From: Diphasiastrum complanatum
Lineage: Eukaryota; Streptophyta; Lycopodiopsida; Lycopodiales; Lycopodiaceae
Assembly (NCBI GenBank): GCA_029204225.1
Contig: CM055112.1
Coordinates: 28,485,746 to 28,549,745 of the forward strand
Length of the DNA: 64,000 nucleotides
Direction of reading: 5' to 3'
Shown here: one piece after another, positions 23,500-34,334 of the stretch
Position numbering within the stretch: the first letter of the stretch is position 1
Layout: each line of letters starts with the position of its first letter
Translations under genes and position numbers: made by a program
The notes under the pieces: generated by a model
What the model was told of the DNA's origin: nothing
The model's input: only the letters and a program-made list of their open reading frames with translations
Databases searched by the model: none

Positions 23500-25180
23500 T
23501 TTTAGCCAAAATTTGGGGTTATAAATTTTGGACTAGAAATGGGCTATAAAAACCATAATTGACTAAAATCAGAACTTGTAGTGCTTGCATGTAAGATTTA
23601 CAGGGTTTTGGGTCTGATTGCACTTAATTGTGGATTGGATCCAAAAATTTTGGTCAAAATTGGTCAAAAAACATGGTTTTTTTTCTATGATTTTTGGACT
23701 AATTTTGGGGTTTTTCAAGAAATTCATAGCCAATAATTTTCATGCATATTTTCAGAGGTTTAATGATGTTTTCCTAAGGCTTTCATGAAGTTTATTGGTT
23801 AGGATTGGACACCATTAAGGGTTTCAAAAAGTAAAAAATTAGTGTATTTTTGGAGACTTGTTGTTGGAGTTCAAAAATGCATTTTTTTGCATGATCTGAG
23901 CTTATGATTGCTTACTGGACCTGATAGAAGCCTCTATGCCTCTCTAATGAACCTTAGAAGAGTGCTTGTAACCTCTGATTGAATGCATATTGGGCTGGAG
24001 ATGGATTTTTTAAGATATCGTCTTGGAAAAGTGCATCCTCCTACCTAAATTTGGATCATTTATTGCTCGCACGTGTGAAGCCTAGGTGGTAGGGTGACAT
24101 GGTAGGTGTCTTGTAGACCTATCTGCCTCTGTACTGTGCTTTATAGCGACCAAGTTGTTGTCCTATAGAGGAAGTTATGGCTATCGGAAGTTTGACAATT
24201 TTTGAACTAAAATTCAAAAATTTTCCATAATGTTTTGATGCATGCATGCATGCAACTCAATGTAGTGTTTTCTTGTTGATGAAAATGTATGGATAGAGCT
24301 GTATGCATGTTTGGATGCATGGTACGTTGGTGTTCAGTAGATTGATCAGAGAAAATTTCATGCATGAAGTTATTTTTAGCAATTCTAGTTCAAAAAGCTG
24401 ATTTCCCAGTTACTAGGCAATTCACGTAAAAATTTGATATTTTTTAGAAATCACTGCATGTCATGTCCGATGCATGCCGGATGTTTCAAAGTCCTTTCAG
24501 AATGTGATGGTAACTATGAAACTGCCAAGTCGATGCTTTAGATTGATTTTCATAATTTAGGTCCATATCGAACGGAATCATTAGGGGAAATATGGGCTTA
24601 AAATGGGCCCTTTAAAAAATTTCACCTTAGAGAGAAACTAAGTAGAGAGAGAATGCGAACCGATAACTTTTGATCATCGTTTTCTGAGTTTTCGGCCTTG
24701 CCCGACGATTAACTACTATGGTTAACTTTAGACATTAGTTAGTTAAGCATGAGATGTAATAACTTCTCTACATGTTTGTTTCAAAAATCGGGACTAGAGC
24801 TTTATGAGTATCATGGTAAATCTTGGTGTGCACAATGCAAAAACTGAAGCGGGAGTACAATGAGCACTTTTGAAATCTTTGTATGCTTACAGTGAAATAT
24901 GAGGCAGGACGATTTTTCAACACGTCATAGACATTACAAAAGCAAGGTACGCTAGATCTATTCAGCTTAATTGATTGTAGTTTGAAGCATTTACGTATTG
25001 TAGCTATAAACAATGGCAATGTTCCATTTGCATGTTGCACTTTCTATGAAATGTATTCCAATTATTAAAAAATATTCAAAAGTTATAGAGAATGTTGCTG
25101 AAATTATTAGAGAATTGAGAATAAATAATCATAAGAATATAGATTTGTAGGTGGATGGATCAATCCTAGAGATCCAACTA
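23500..25180. other. Intergenic spacer
   Basis: AT-rich non-coding DNA. Contains a GCAT run (24,239-24,255, 'tgcatgcatgcatgcaa'). Short ORFs lack motifs. It lies upstream of gene A copy 2 but no clear motif pair was found in it. Confidence 0.4.
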
Positions 25181-25187
25181 CCAATTT

Positions 25188-26640
25188 GTGTCCAGATTTC
25201 AAGTCCATAACTCATTTTCTCATATTTGTATGCAGCGAATAGCGGATTACTTGGATATTGTCAAAGGTTGTGGGATATTTGAATGCATAGTGTATCTTGT
25301 CTTAATCAGCAATTACAGTTTGCTAATCAACAATTGCAATGTGCAAATCAACAATTGCTTCATTATGTGCAACACACTAGTGCTAAAAACAATGCACTCA
25401 AGCATATTATATCAGAGTTGAATGCTACAGTCACTAGTCTTTGAGGCTCAAACCAAGATAAGTTAGAAATTATAGAGAAGTTGCGACCTGACAGTTTAAA
25501 ATCTATTGTTGACATACAAGTTTTAAAAAAGAAAATGATGAAAAAGAAAAAAAGAAAAAAAGAAAAAAGAGTACCAATGAAGAATATTGATGACTTATCC
25601 AAACATAGTGACAATTAGAAAAAAAGGATTTGAGCATTTAAGTATATTTTCTTATAAACTGTTTATTTGAATCGTATTTGTCATTTAAGTTTGATTTGCA
25701 ATTGATAACATGCATTATTAATTTATTAAACATAATTTGAGTTTTATATGTTTGTTGCAGATCATGTTTGGTGGCAAAGAACTATTTAACAGATCGTTCA
25801 TGCATTGGAGAATCTCTAAGTCATGTTTTACTAAGAAAGTTAGCAAAGGCAATGATGAAAATGCTTGGTTTAAAAAAATGAAAAAAGAAATTGTAGAGAC
25901 TTTTCTGAATAAGGTTCAAACTTACTTGGTGCATGTGATGTTTCTGGAATTAACAGAAATGCTTATTCTATTTTTTCTAGAATAGTTAAAGAAGCCTTTT
26001 CTCAAGTGATGGTGAAACAAACTTATCTTTCTCGTCCATATCGGGTAAGATTAGTTATAAAATATTATAATGACGGAATGTTCAAAGTAGTTGGCCAACC
26101 ACTTCATATAATTGATTTATATAAATCAGAATGTGGTGAGCTCAATTACAACGATTGCAATAATGTTTTCCTTGACATTGAAAATGTTTCAAAATACATT
26201 ATTCGATTCTTAAACTAGACAAACATAAAGTAAATGGAGAGATTATTATTGTAATGAAATTAGATGAATCCGAAATCATCAAAGGTCAAAAATTGGAACA
26301 AGTGAGTGTCACTTTGATGAACAAAATTTCAGATACCGATGATCAAACGTTTAGTGTTCAATTGGAAAATCACATATGGTGGTTGGCTGCATTTCAGATA
26401 TACTTTCAAATTCTGTGGAACAACTTAGACAAACTCATAGGTATTATCAGAAAAGAAAACCTGTCATCAGAAGATATGAGGGCTTTGCAAGATCATTGCA
26501 CCACATTTGTAAAATCTGTACGAGATTGTTGGGGAGAAGATCATGTTACACATTACATTTATGGTATTGATCTAATTCATGATTATATTTATTTTGTCTG
26601 ATGTTGCCAATTTCAACTAATTTCAACTCTTGTTTGCAGC
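25188..26640 (+). pseudogene. Gene 'A' (DDE-transposase-like), copy 2, 5' part
   Basis: An N-terminal Gln/Asn-rich coiled-coil-like exon (about 25,290-25,615: CLNQQLQFANQQLQCANQQL, closing in a Lys-rich run) is followed by an intron with acceptor TTTGTTGCAG at 25,759. Then GACDVSGINRNAYSIFSRIV (about 25,930), YRVRLVIKYYND, GMFKVVGQPLHIIDL, NVFLDIENV, KLDESEIIKGQKLEQVSVT (26,256) and FSVQLENHIWWLAAF. Next come LWNNLDKLIGIIRKENLSSE and WGEDHVTHYIY, where an intron (26,564-26,639, GTATTG...TTGCAG) falls at the same place as in copy 1. The GDLK...HPC and MEKSH parts are missing, removed between WLAAF and LWNNLD or beyond the CB junction. Frameshifts near 25,900 and 26,218. Confidence 0.6.
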
Positions 26641-27773
26641 ACATCTTTTCATCATCTCCAAGTTTGAGATGCATGGTATTGTCATGAAGGAACAATCTCC
26701 TTTCATATGGAGCTAAAAACTATATATTTTTCTTTTTGCTCATGTCTATATATCTCGACTAAAGGGCTATTGAAGATGATCTTTTTGTGGGATCTTCAGG
26801 GACATAATCAAGTATTTTAATAGCTAGATCCCTCTAAACAAAAACAATTTTGAATGTTTCTTTTGCATAATTGTGGCCTCCTAAGCAAACATACAATGCT
26901 CTAATTGTCGTTATAATGGTTGCGGTGAATGGACTATAACTCATATATGATATATACAAATTTTGCTATTTACAAAAAATTTCAAATAGTGGGCAAGGGA
27001 TGTCTCCTTGTGTCCAACAATTGCCGATCCCTCGCGAAGACCTCCACGTCTAATAGCAAAGGAATCTACTTCAATGGTATTCTAGAAAAAAGTGCAATAA
27101 GAGATATATTTAGATTAAAACATGAAAATCACAATTACAAAAAATAGAACAATAATTAAGGGATTAGGTCATAGAACAATAACTCACAAGATCGTCTTCA
27201 TTGAAACCGACCATATTTTCTGTTGTAATGTCGTGGCCACCACTAGACTCTTTAGTTCTCACTACTTCATGATGATTCCTTGGTGGATATCTTTTCTGAA
27301 ATTCCAAAAATTCTTCTCCACTCGGCAAGGTTTCAGAATAAGCTTTGTATTTTTCCATCATGGCATACAGCCTCCTTGCTAGATTTCTAGTTGCCATCCG
27401 TCACAATATCAATCTTGGGCTTGAGATCATCATAATCATAATTAATAATATCATAAAATTCTAACAATTCTTTCAAAAAAATTGAAAAGATTTCATCTTC
27501 TCTCAAATCAAAAACATCTTCAATATCATTGAACGATATATAATAATCATTATTTATAATATATACAATTGTCTATATCTATATGAGAGGTTGTAATAAC
27601 ATGACCAAATTTATCAAGAAGATCAACAAGCTAAAACCGATTCTCATAAACTAACTTATCAATATCAAAAGTAGAAAAGAAAAGGGAAATAAAGTAATCT
27701 ATTTGTTCGAAGGGAATTTCACTGATAGCTAAGAATTTCCTCAGTTTATCCTTGGAAGATGTAGAGGTAGCCA
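26641..27773 (-). pseudogene. Unknown gene 'CB', copy 2
   Basis: Start codon at about 27,773 (MATSTSSKDKLRKF, then FEQIDYFISLFFSTFDI, matching DRLDYFKSLFSPF of copy 1). After a decayed part come MMEKYKAYSETLPSGEEFLE and GGHDITTENMVGFNEDDL (27,190-27,350). A GT-AG intron at 27,082-27,187 leads in phase into NTIEVDSFAIRRGG (copy 1: TIFLDDFAIRRGG). Then HKETSLAHYLKFF, IRALYVCLGGHNYAKE and LAPYERRLFLHDN near 26,690. Several stops. The shared intron position in two diverged copies shows the family was once a spliced, expressed nuclear gene. Converges with gene A, as in copy 1. Confidence 0.65.
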
Positions 27774-27807
27774 TAGTACTATTTGTAAAGCTTAAAAAAA
27801 AAACCAG

Positions 27808-28005
27808 TCTAGCTTCAACGCGCGTAGACACGGGTGCAACCAAAAGCAAATAAAAAATGTGCATTGATTCGATATTACAAGAAAACAACCTTATTTCAAT
27901 TGAACGCGCAATAGGAAATGATGGTAGTTGACCTGTAAATGATATTGGTTCAATGCGCAGGAGACATGTGAATCCAGGATACCTAGCATGCGTGTTGAAT
28001 CGATA
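27808..28005. promoter_or_regulatory. Inverted motif pairs upstream of CB copy 2
   Basis: Pair one: TCTAGCTTCAACGCGCG (+, 27808-27824) and TATCGAATCAATGCACA (-, 27858-27874), gap exactly 33 bp. A lone + half-site TTTCAATTGAACGCGCA is at 27894-27910. Pair two: TATTGGTTCAATGCGCA (+, 27943-27959) and TATCGATTCAACACGCA (-, 27989-28005), gap 29 bp. The cluster starts 35 bp from the CB start codon, the same setting as the cluster before CB copy 1. Confidence 0.65.
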
Positions 28006-28439
28006 CATGAAGGAGAACAGGGAGAGCAAAGGCTTCATGAAAAAAGATAGTAAACTGAAAAAACTTCGAACTGAGGCCACATTTGTATATATAAAAATTG
28101 GCCTAAATTCTAGATGTACACCTGTCAAATATTCAACTGGTAGATTGGGCAAAAAACAACGACCAATTGAAAACGTACACATGGGGTTATAACACGCGCA
28201 CATTTAGTAATCATCATTACAATAGTTGGCATGAAATTCCATAATTTATGGGATCAAAATTCAAGGCATTCGTAATATAACACGTAGCAAAAAAAGTATT
28301 AAAAAAATATATTACGGATTTCCACCAGATCCTATAATTTATGAACGTCACTTTCGAGGCTGACATAACCTGAGACATACCCAATGATAATTACAAATCT
28401 TAATGAAGGCATTAATCATTGGCTACATGTCCCATCCCC

Positions 28440-28470
28440 CCTCCTCTTATATAAATACAAATTCCAAACC
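28440..28470 (+). promoter_or_regulatory. TATA-like box upstream of H3-fusion copy 2
   Basis: 'ctcctcttatataaatac' at about 28,439-28,457 is a plant-type TATA box, preceded by a CCAAT word at 28,380 and a second CATTGGC at 28,416. It is about 900 bp before the H3 start codon, leaving room for a spliced leader. Inference from sequence only. Confidence 0.4.
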
Positions 28471-28619
28471 GAAATTTTTTTTGAACCTCCTCGTTCACTA
28501 GCTCACTCTCTCAGTTGCTTGATCACCATCGATTCAGTGTGCATTCCGCAATCACCCTCACTTGCATCCTCTCCTCTGTAATCAATAATCCACCATATTA
28601 TATTATTTTCTAATTCTGA

Positions 28620-28685
28620 TATCGATTCAGGGCACGGACTTATCTCTCTTGAGCTGCCAGGGTCTCTTTGCACGTTCAACCGATA
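28620..28685. promoter_or_regulatory. Inverted motif pair, leader of H3-fusion copy 2
   Basis: TATCGATTCAGGGCACG (+, 28620-28636) and TATCGGTTGAACGTGCA (-, 28669-28685), gap 32 bp. A weaker + half-site CATCGATTCAGTGTGCA at 28527-28543 has only a degenerate partner word 33 bp on. Confidence 0.6.
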
Positions 28686-28822
28686 TTGTATGGATACCAA
28701 GTGTTATGTCCATGGCCAACAAGTAGGATTCAGTATACTCCTAATCTTGGATACACGTTACTCCAGTAAATCAAGCTGTTAGTTATGCCACGTCATACTG
28801 GATGTGACCCAAAAGTAACTAA

Positions 28823-28983
28823 TATCCTTGTGAGGCCCATAACACACTAAAGGGAGTTTAGACAAGGTATGAGATAGTGTATGCATGTGTAGAGTTATCA
28901 AGGTATCCTTGTGAGGCTCAGAACACACTAAATGGAGTTTAGACAAGGTATGAGACAGTGTATGCGTGTGTAGAGTTATCAAT
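28823..28983. repeat. Two-copy tandem repeat, 81 bp
   Basis: The segment starting 'tatccttgtgaggc' at 28823 is repeated at 28904 with a handful of changes ('ggagtttagacaaggtatga' and 'gtgtagagttatcaa' in both). Non-coding. Confidence 0.8.
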
Positions 28984-29299
28984 AGCAATTCTATGAATAG
29001 TTGGTCCATGATTAGGACTCTATTCTAGGTGAATCTATGTATAGGAAACTTAGGGCTATGCATGGCTATGTGCCCAAGTTGCTTTGGCCTCTATATATTG
29101 AGGCCAGACTCGCCCTACTCCTCATTGTGGTCATTGATTCATTGCCAGGGTTTCACTCTACCTTCATGTTTCTTATTCCTTGGCTTGGGGGTTGATTGGT
29201 TGCTTCCACTTGGTTGGGTGGTCGCTCCATAGTGTATTTTCCATTGTGTTTTGTCTTGTAAACAGGATATTAGGAAGCTTTCCTTATACCAAGTATCGA

Positions 29300-29365
29300 T
29301 ATCGATTCAGCGCGTATTACATGAATCCTCATGTTTGTAGAACTTTCCTACACATTCAATCGATA
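29300..29365. promoter_or_regulatory. Inverted motif pair directly before the H3-fusion start codon
   Basis: TATCGATTCAGCGCGTA (+, 29300-29316) and TATCGATTGAATGTGTA (-, 29349-29365), gap 32 bp. The right half-site ends one base before the ATG at 29367. Confidence 0.65.
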
Positions 29366-29366
29366 C

Positions 29367-31600
29367 ATGGCGTGTACAAAACAGACTGCTAGACTCAGCT
29401 CAGGAGGAGTGCCTTTACACGTTGCTGCTGGATTAGGAGTACCACCACCACCTGCACCTCCTCCTCCTCCTCCACCACCCCCACCTGATGGGGACAAGGA
29501 GCACCACCACCATCTTCACCTCCACCTTCATTTCAAAGACAACACGCTGCACCAAGGAGAGTGGGTCGGCTCATAGACCCGCATGGCTAAAAGATATCAA
29601 GAAGCTTCAAAAAGAAAGAAACCTTCTAATCCCAAACGCTCACATGCAAAGATGCATTAAGCAGGTGACCAGGGAGATTTCAGCAAATGTGAGGTGGGTT
29701 GTGACTATAGTTGAAGTACTGTACGATGCTTATGAAGATTTTCAAATAAAATTCTGTCTAATTGTGTGGTTGCTGCAGTACATGCAAAAAGAGTAACAAT
29801 AATGCCCAAAGATTTTGTGTTGATTTTTCATATGAGAGAGGCATACAATACGTTTGTCCAGAATTTCCATCCAACAGATTTTGCTCCACCAGTTGCTCCA
29901 CCAACAACATCTGCTCCACCAGTCGTTGCCACCACTTCAGGGAGAAAAAAAAAACAGGTCCAACCAAAGAGGCTATTAGCAATCATTCAACATATTGTTG
30001 TGAAAAAGAGAAGATCCACAAAGCCTCCAAAGAAAGTGAGGGTTGATATAAAGTGAGGGCTAATATAAAGCCAGTGACCCCATTTTCCTTCTTCTTCCTC
30101 TTCCAAATCCTCATCCAAGTCATAGAAATCAGTTTCTCTATCTCCCCCCCAAGACAAGGAAACCCCCTCCCATATCGCCCCCCCCCCCCCCCAAGACACA
30201 GAAATCTCTTTCCAAATCTCTTGGAAATTCTGTTTCCAGATCTCTTTTCAAGTCTTCCAGATCTCCTTCTAAATCAGTCCATAGATCTCCTACCAAATCT
30301 CTTTCTTCTAAATTAGTTTCTAAATCTCCTTCTAATTCAGTTTCTGAATCTCCCAAATCTCCTAAATCACCTCCAAAATCTATTGAACACTCCACACAAC
30401 TCTCTTCTCCAACTCGCCCTAAAGGTGCATAATTAGATTCATTTTTGAATGTGCAGATCAATATTTTTTTTTCGGACGATAGATTGAGTCATGCATATTT
30501 ATCTCTTCATGCCCCTCCTTCATTATCTTTTGAATAAACAATATATATGATCAGTATTATCAATTACTTTTCACTCATCTTAAATCTTTCGGCAAACATT
30601 AACATTTTCAATCTCCTCTTTGGAGTGTATATGTTTTGGCATTATATGTAAATACCGATGGCATAGGCAACCCAATGTGCATAAAAATGAATTCAATCTC
30701 GCACATGCACAGGGCTACAAAAAAACTTATACGAATGTTGATTGAATATTTTCCTATGCCAACTGCAACGGCATACACGAAACTGAAGTGGATAGATGCA
30801 AAGGTGATTTTTGTATTCCTTTTTAACATCTGAAATAATGGTTCAGCACGCATTTTCATTTTTTGAATTTAACTGACACTCACGGCGCATATTGAAATGA
30901 TATCTCATTGTTTTTCATTTTCAAATTTCTAATATCAATTCAACGCACACTTGCAATCTTTGTAAAATTTCATTCATATCCTCACATGCTTAAATGATAT
31001 CTCATCATATGCTAGTACATTAACACATTTTTCTGTTTTGTTTGTTTGTGCAATCCTCTCAACAACAAGATAATGTTAGTTGTGGATGGTATACAATCTT
31101 CAATACGAAATCATTCGTTATGTGGCTCACTCAATAGGACTCTATTCCAGATATACAACATAGCGATTCCCAAGTGCTTCTGTAGACTGTGTAGAAACAT
31201 GAATAAAACTATAGAACTGGATAGGTCATATATTTATTTAGGAAATTTTCGTGAATATATTATTGTCAGTTATAAGATAGTCCTTGTCATATTCTCGACA
31301 TATGTTTCTAATCCAAGTTTTCTTATGAAATTTGTTTTCTCAATTTTCTTGCATGCCAGTCATACCACAAGGGATTTTGCAATTTCAGCATGAAGCTTTA
31401 AAGATATTGGTGAAAAATTCCTACCCTGTAGATATTCCATATGCTAGTCCAGCAGAGGAAGGTTCTTTTATCTGGAGAACTAGATATAGAAATCATAGAG
31501 CCAAAGGTAGATTATATAGAAAAATAAATGGTCTCCTTTCAAGTGGAAGAGCCAATATGTATTTCACATCTACAGAAAGTTTTATAAAATTATATTGAGA
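29367..31600 (+). pseudogene. Histone H3-fold fusion gene, copy 2
   Basis: Starts MACTKQTARLSSGG, nearly the canonical H3 tail MARTKQTARKSTGG. A proline run (about 29,443-29,486) replaces the middle of the tail. After frame changes, WLKDIKKLQKERNLLI and VLYDAYEDFQI match the H3 helices, and AVHAKRVTIMPKDF (about 29,778-29,819) matches the canonical H3 C-terminus. A basic extension (SGRKKKQVQPKR; TKPPKKVRVDIK) follows. The next open frame (30,190-30,429) is very rich in S-P-x-K type repeats (SPSK, SPTK, SPKSPKSPPKS), like the DNA-binding tails of linker histones. Downstream exons (LYVNTDGIGNPMCIKMNS at 30,640; NKIMLVVDGIQSSIR at 31,066; a final exon near 31,380-31,500) match copy 1. Two motif pairs lie in the intron at 30,836-30,999. 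Stops and shifts make it a relic. Confidence 0.75.
30836..30999. promoter_or_regulatory. Two inverted motif pairs in an intron of H3-fusion copy 2
   Basis: Pair one: TAATGGTTCAGCACGCA (+, 30836-30852) and TATCATTTCAATATGCGC (-, about 30885-30902), gap about 32-33 bp. Pair two: TATCAATTCAACGCACA (+, 30933-30949) and TATCATTTAAGCATGTG (-, 30983-30999), gap exactly 33 bp. They follow a splice donor at 30804. The matching intron of copy 1 has no such pair. Confidence 0.6.
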
Positions 31601-31739
31601 TTTTATATATTCATTGCATCTTCAATTTTGATTGTTGTTCCTATATCTTTGCATTTCAGGTTTTTATTTCAGGTGCTCAGTGAGTCAAAGCTAATCCTCA
31701 TGATCAAACCTTGCTTCGGTAGTTTTTTCATAGCATTCG

Positions 31740-32513
<774 letters not shown>

Positions 32514-33376
32514 TGTTGGATTTCAATGCTCAATCTCAAATCCATTCATTAATGAGCATTTTGAAAACTTTACAAAAATTGAAAGCTCAAGTTTTTTAGA
32601 AGATTAAAAAATCTAGTATCGGATTTTTTTGACCCAATGTCAAGCCTAACAAATAGAGATTTTTCCGACTCTAGGTCGAATCGGATCGGTTCGGATTTTT
32701 TCCAACTCTTCACTAAATTTTCCGAGCGTGTTTGATCTTGGATCGGATTGAATCGGGTCTACTTTTTTTTACCCTGAAAAATTTGACCCTGAGTATATTT
32801 TTTGACCCAGTGTATATTTTCTGACCCTTTGTATAAATCCGACCCTATGTAATTTTTTCAATATTGTCAGTTAGAAATCTGACTTAACGACTTTACATTG
32901 ATGTCCACCAACTTTGTACATGCATTTATGGCATAAAGGCAATTGTAATAACTATAGGAAATTCAGTTGTAGATATTTTTAGTATATCAAACTTACAATC
33001 TTCATCAAAAAACTTCTTTTGATAATTCCGAGTCTGATAATCCATTAATCAGTATCAGTGTTATTACGCTCAACAAGCTGAAGTTATAACTTCATGCCAT
33101 TGTACTCATTGTTGATAATAATCAGAGTGCAATTTGTCCTACTACTGTTATTGTTCTATTACGCATTTGTATGAATCCCTCGTTTGAATTATTTTGCTGC
33201 AAACTATGGCGCTTCCAATCCACCCACCTAGCTCGCTCCCAGCTTTTGCTCATACCCACTGATTTACGACACTCTTTGGGTTCTACTATCCATTGGTGCA
33301 CTATATTGGTGATATCTTGCAATTTTGTGTGTAGAATGTTATTTTATGCTATTTTCGGATCCACACATATGAAATA
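32514..33376 (+). mobile_element. 3' LTR of the copia tail and adjoining LTR-like DNA
   Basis: LTR begins TGTTGGATTTC right after the polypurine tract; its end could not be fixed. At 32,740-32,850 a GACCC...GTATATTTTTTGACCC phrase repeats. From 33,261 to 33,376 the sequence ('ctctttgggttctact.' and 'cattggtgcactat') matches the copia LTR at 38,357-38,460, so this is part of a related LTR interrupted at 33,377. Confidence 0.5.
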
Positions 33377-34334
33377 TGTTGGAGTTAAGCTTCACTCCAA
33401 CTCATCCGAACTCGAATCATTCGAGTTCGTCTGACTCGAATTCAATTCATGAGCACCAGTATACTAATAAATATACACACACACAATCTCTCTCTACAAC
33501 GACACTACAACTTTACTCTCTGAAGTCGAACGTCTGTGCAATCAACCAGCTGGAGCAGAAGTAGGATCGATGATGAACTATTCGAGTTCGAGGTCTTCGA
33601 GTTCTACATCTTCTTTGAGCTCCTTCGAATTCAAAGTCTTCGAGTTTGAGGTCCACGTCATCCACACTGCCCCATCCAACGCAGACCACATTACAGTTCA
33701 CTTTAGTACTTTTTATTAACTACGTTGTTTCACACTCATTGTCCACACAACCATTGTAACTGTTCCATGTGTATATACATAACGACAACTCACAAAATAG
33801 GATGATGATACACATGTAAGTGGAGAAGAGTGAATCAGAGTTCCTATGCGAACTCCATTGTGTCTTAATATCTAATTCCATAGAATTAGAGATATTCGAG
33901 AGAGTGAAAGCCATATAAGAAATAGAGATAGTTATTTAATCTGTAGCTAGCTAAGTAAGATCACTGCACATAGTGCGCCACTATTGTGAACCATTCTTGG
34001 GCACAGGACTCGTGATCTGATCATTGTATTCACAATAAGCTTAATTCAGATTCTCTATTTTCTTATGTGTATTCCACTACGAATGCTATTTGTTAAGTTT
34101 CTTTCTCAATTGACACTCACTCAATTTGGAATGTCTAATCTCGAAGGAAGCATGTCTGTCTCAGACGCCTAATTGTTTCGCTCTTCATGGTTGTCTTTGA
34201 CACCTACCAAGACATTCCTCCATTCGATCTGAGTCAGTATTGATGTTGTAGTTTGGTAAAGTTCCTGCTATAATTCTCTATGTTGGAGCTTTGTTTCCTA
34301 TTCTACACCTAATCTCTTCAAGAGCCACCCAACA
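33377..34334 (+). mobile_element. LTR with TGTTGG...CCAACA ends
   Basis: Starts TGTTGGAGTTAAGC at 33377 and ends CCAACA at 34334, a perfect 6 bp terminal inverted repeat, 958 bp long. It is inserted in another LTR (see 32,514-33,376). A tRNA-Met-type PBS follows at once, so this is the 5' LTR of a copia-class element. A short CGAGTTCGA-rich segment (33,400-33,660) has local inverted repeats. Confidence 0.65.

Noticed and set aside
24655-24675. Possible motif half-site ATGCGAACCGATA upstream of gene A copy 2
   Set aside because: Too short, with five bases missing from the core and no partner at the usual spacing.
30138-30461. 107-residue acidic protein on -
   Set aside because: Antisense shadow of the S-P-K-rich tail of the H3-fusion gene.
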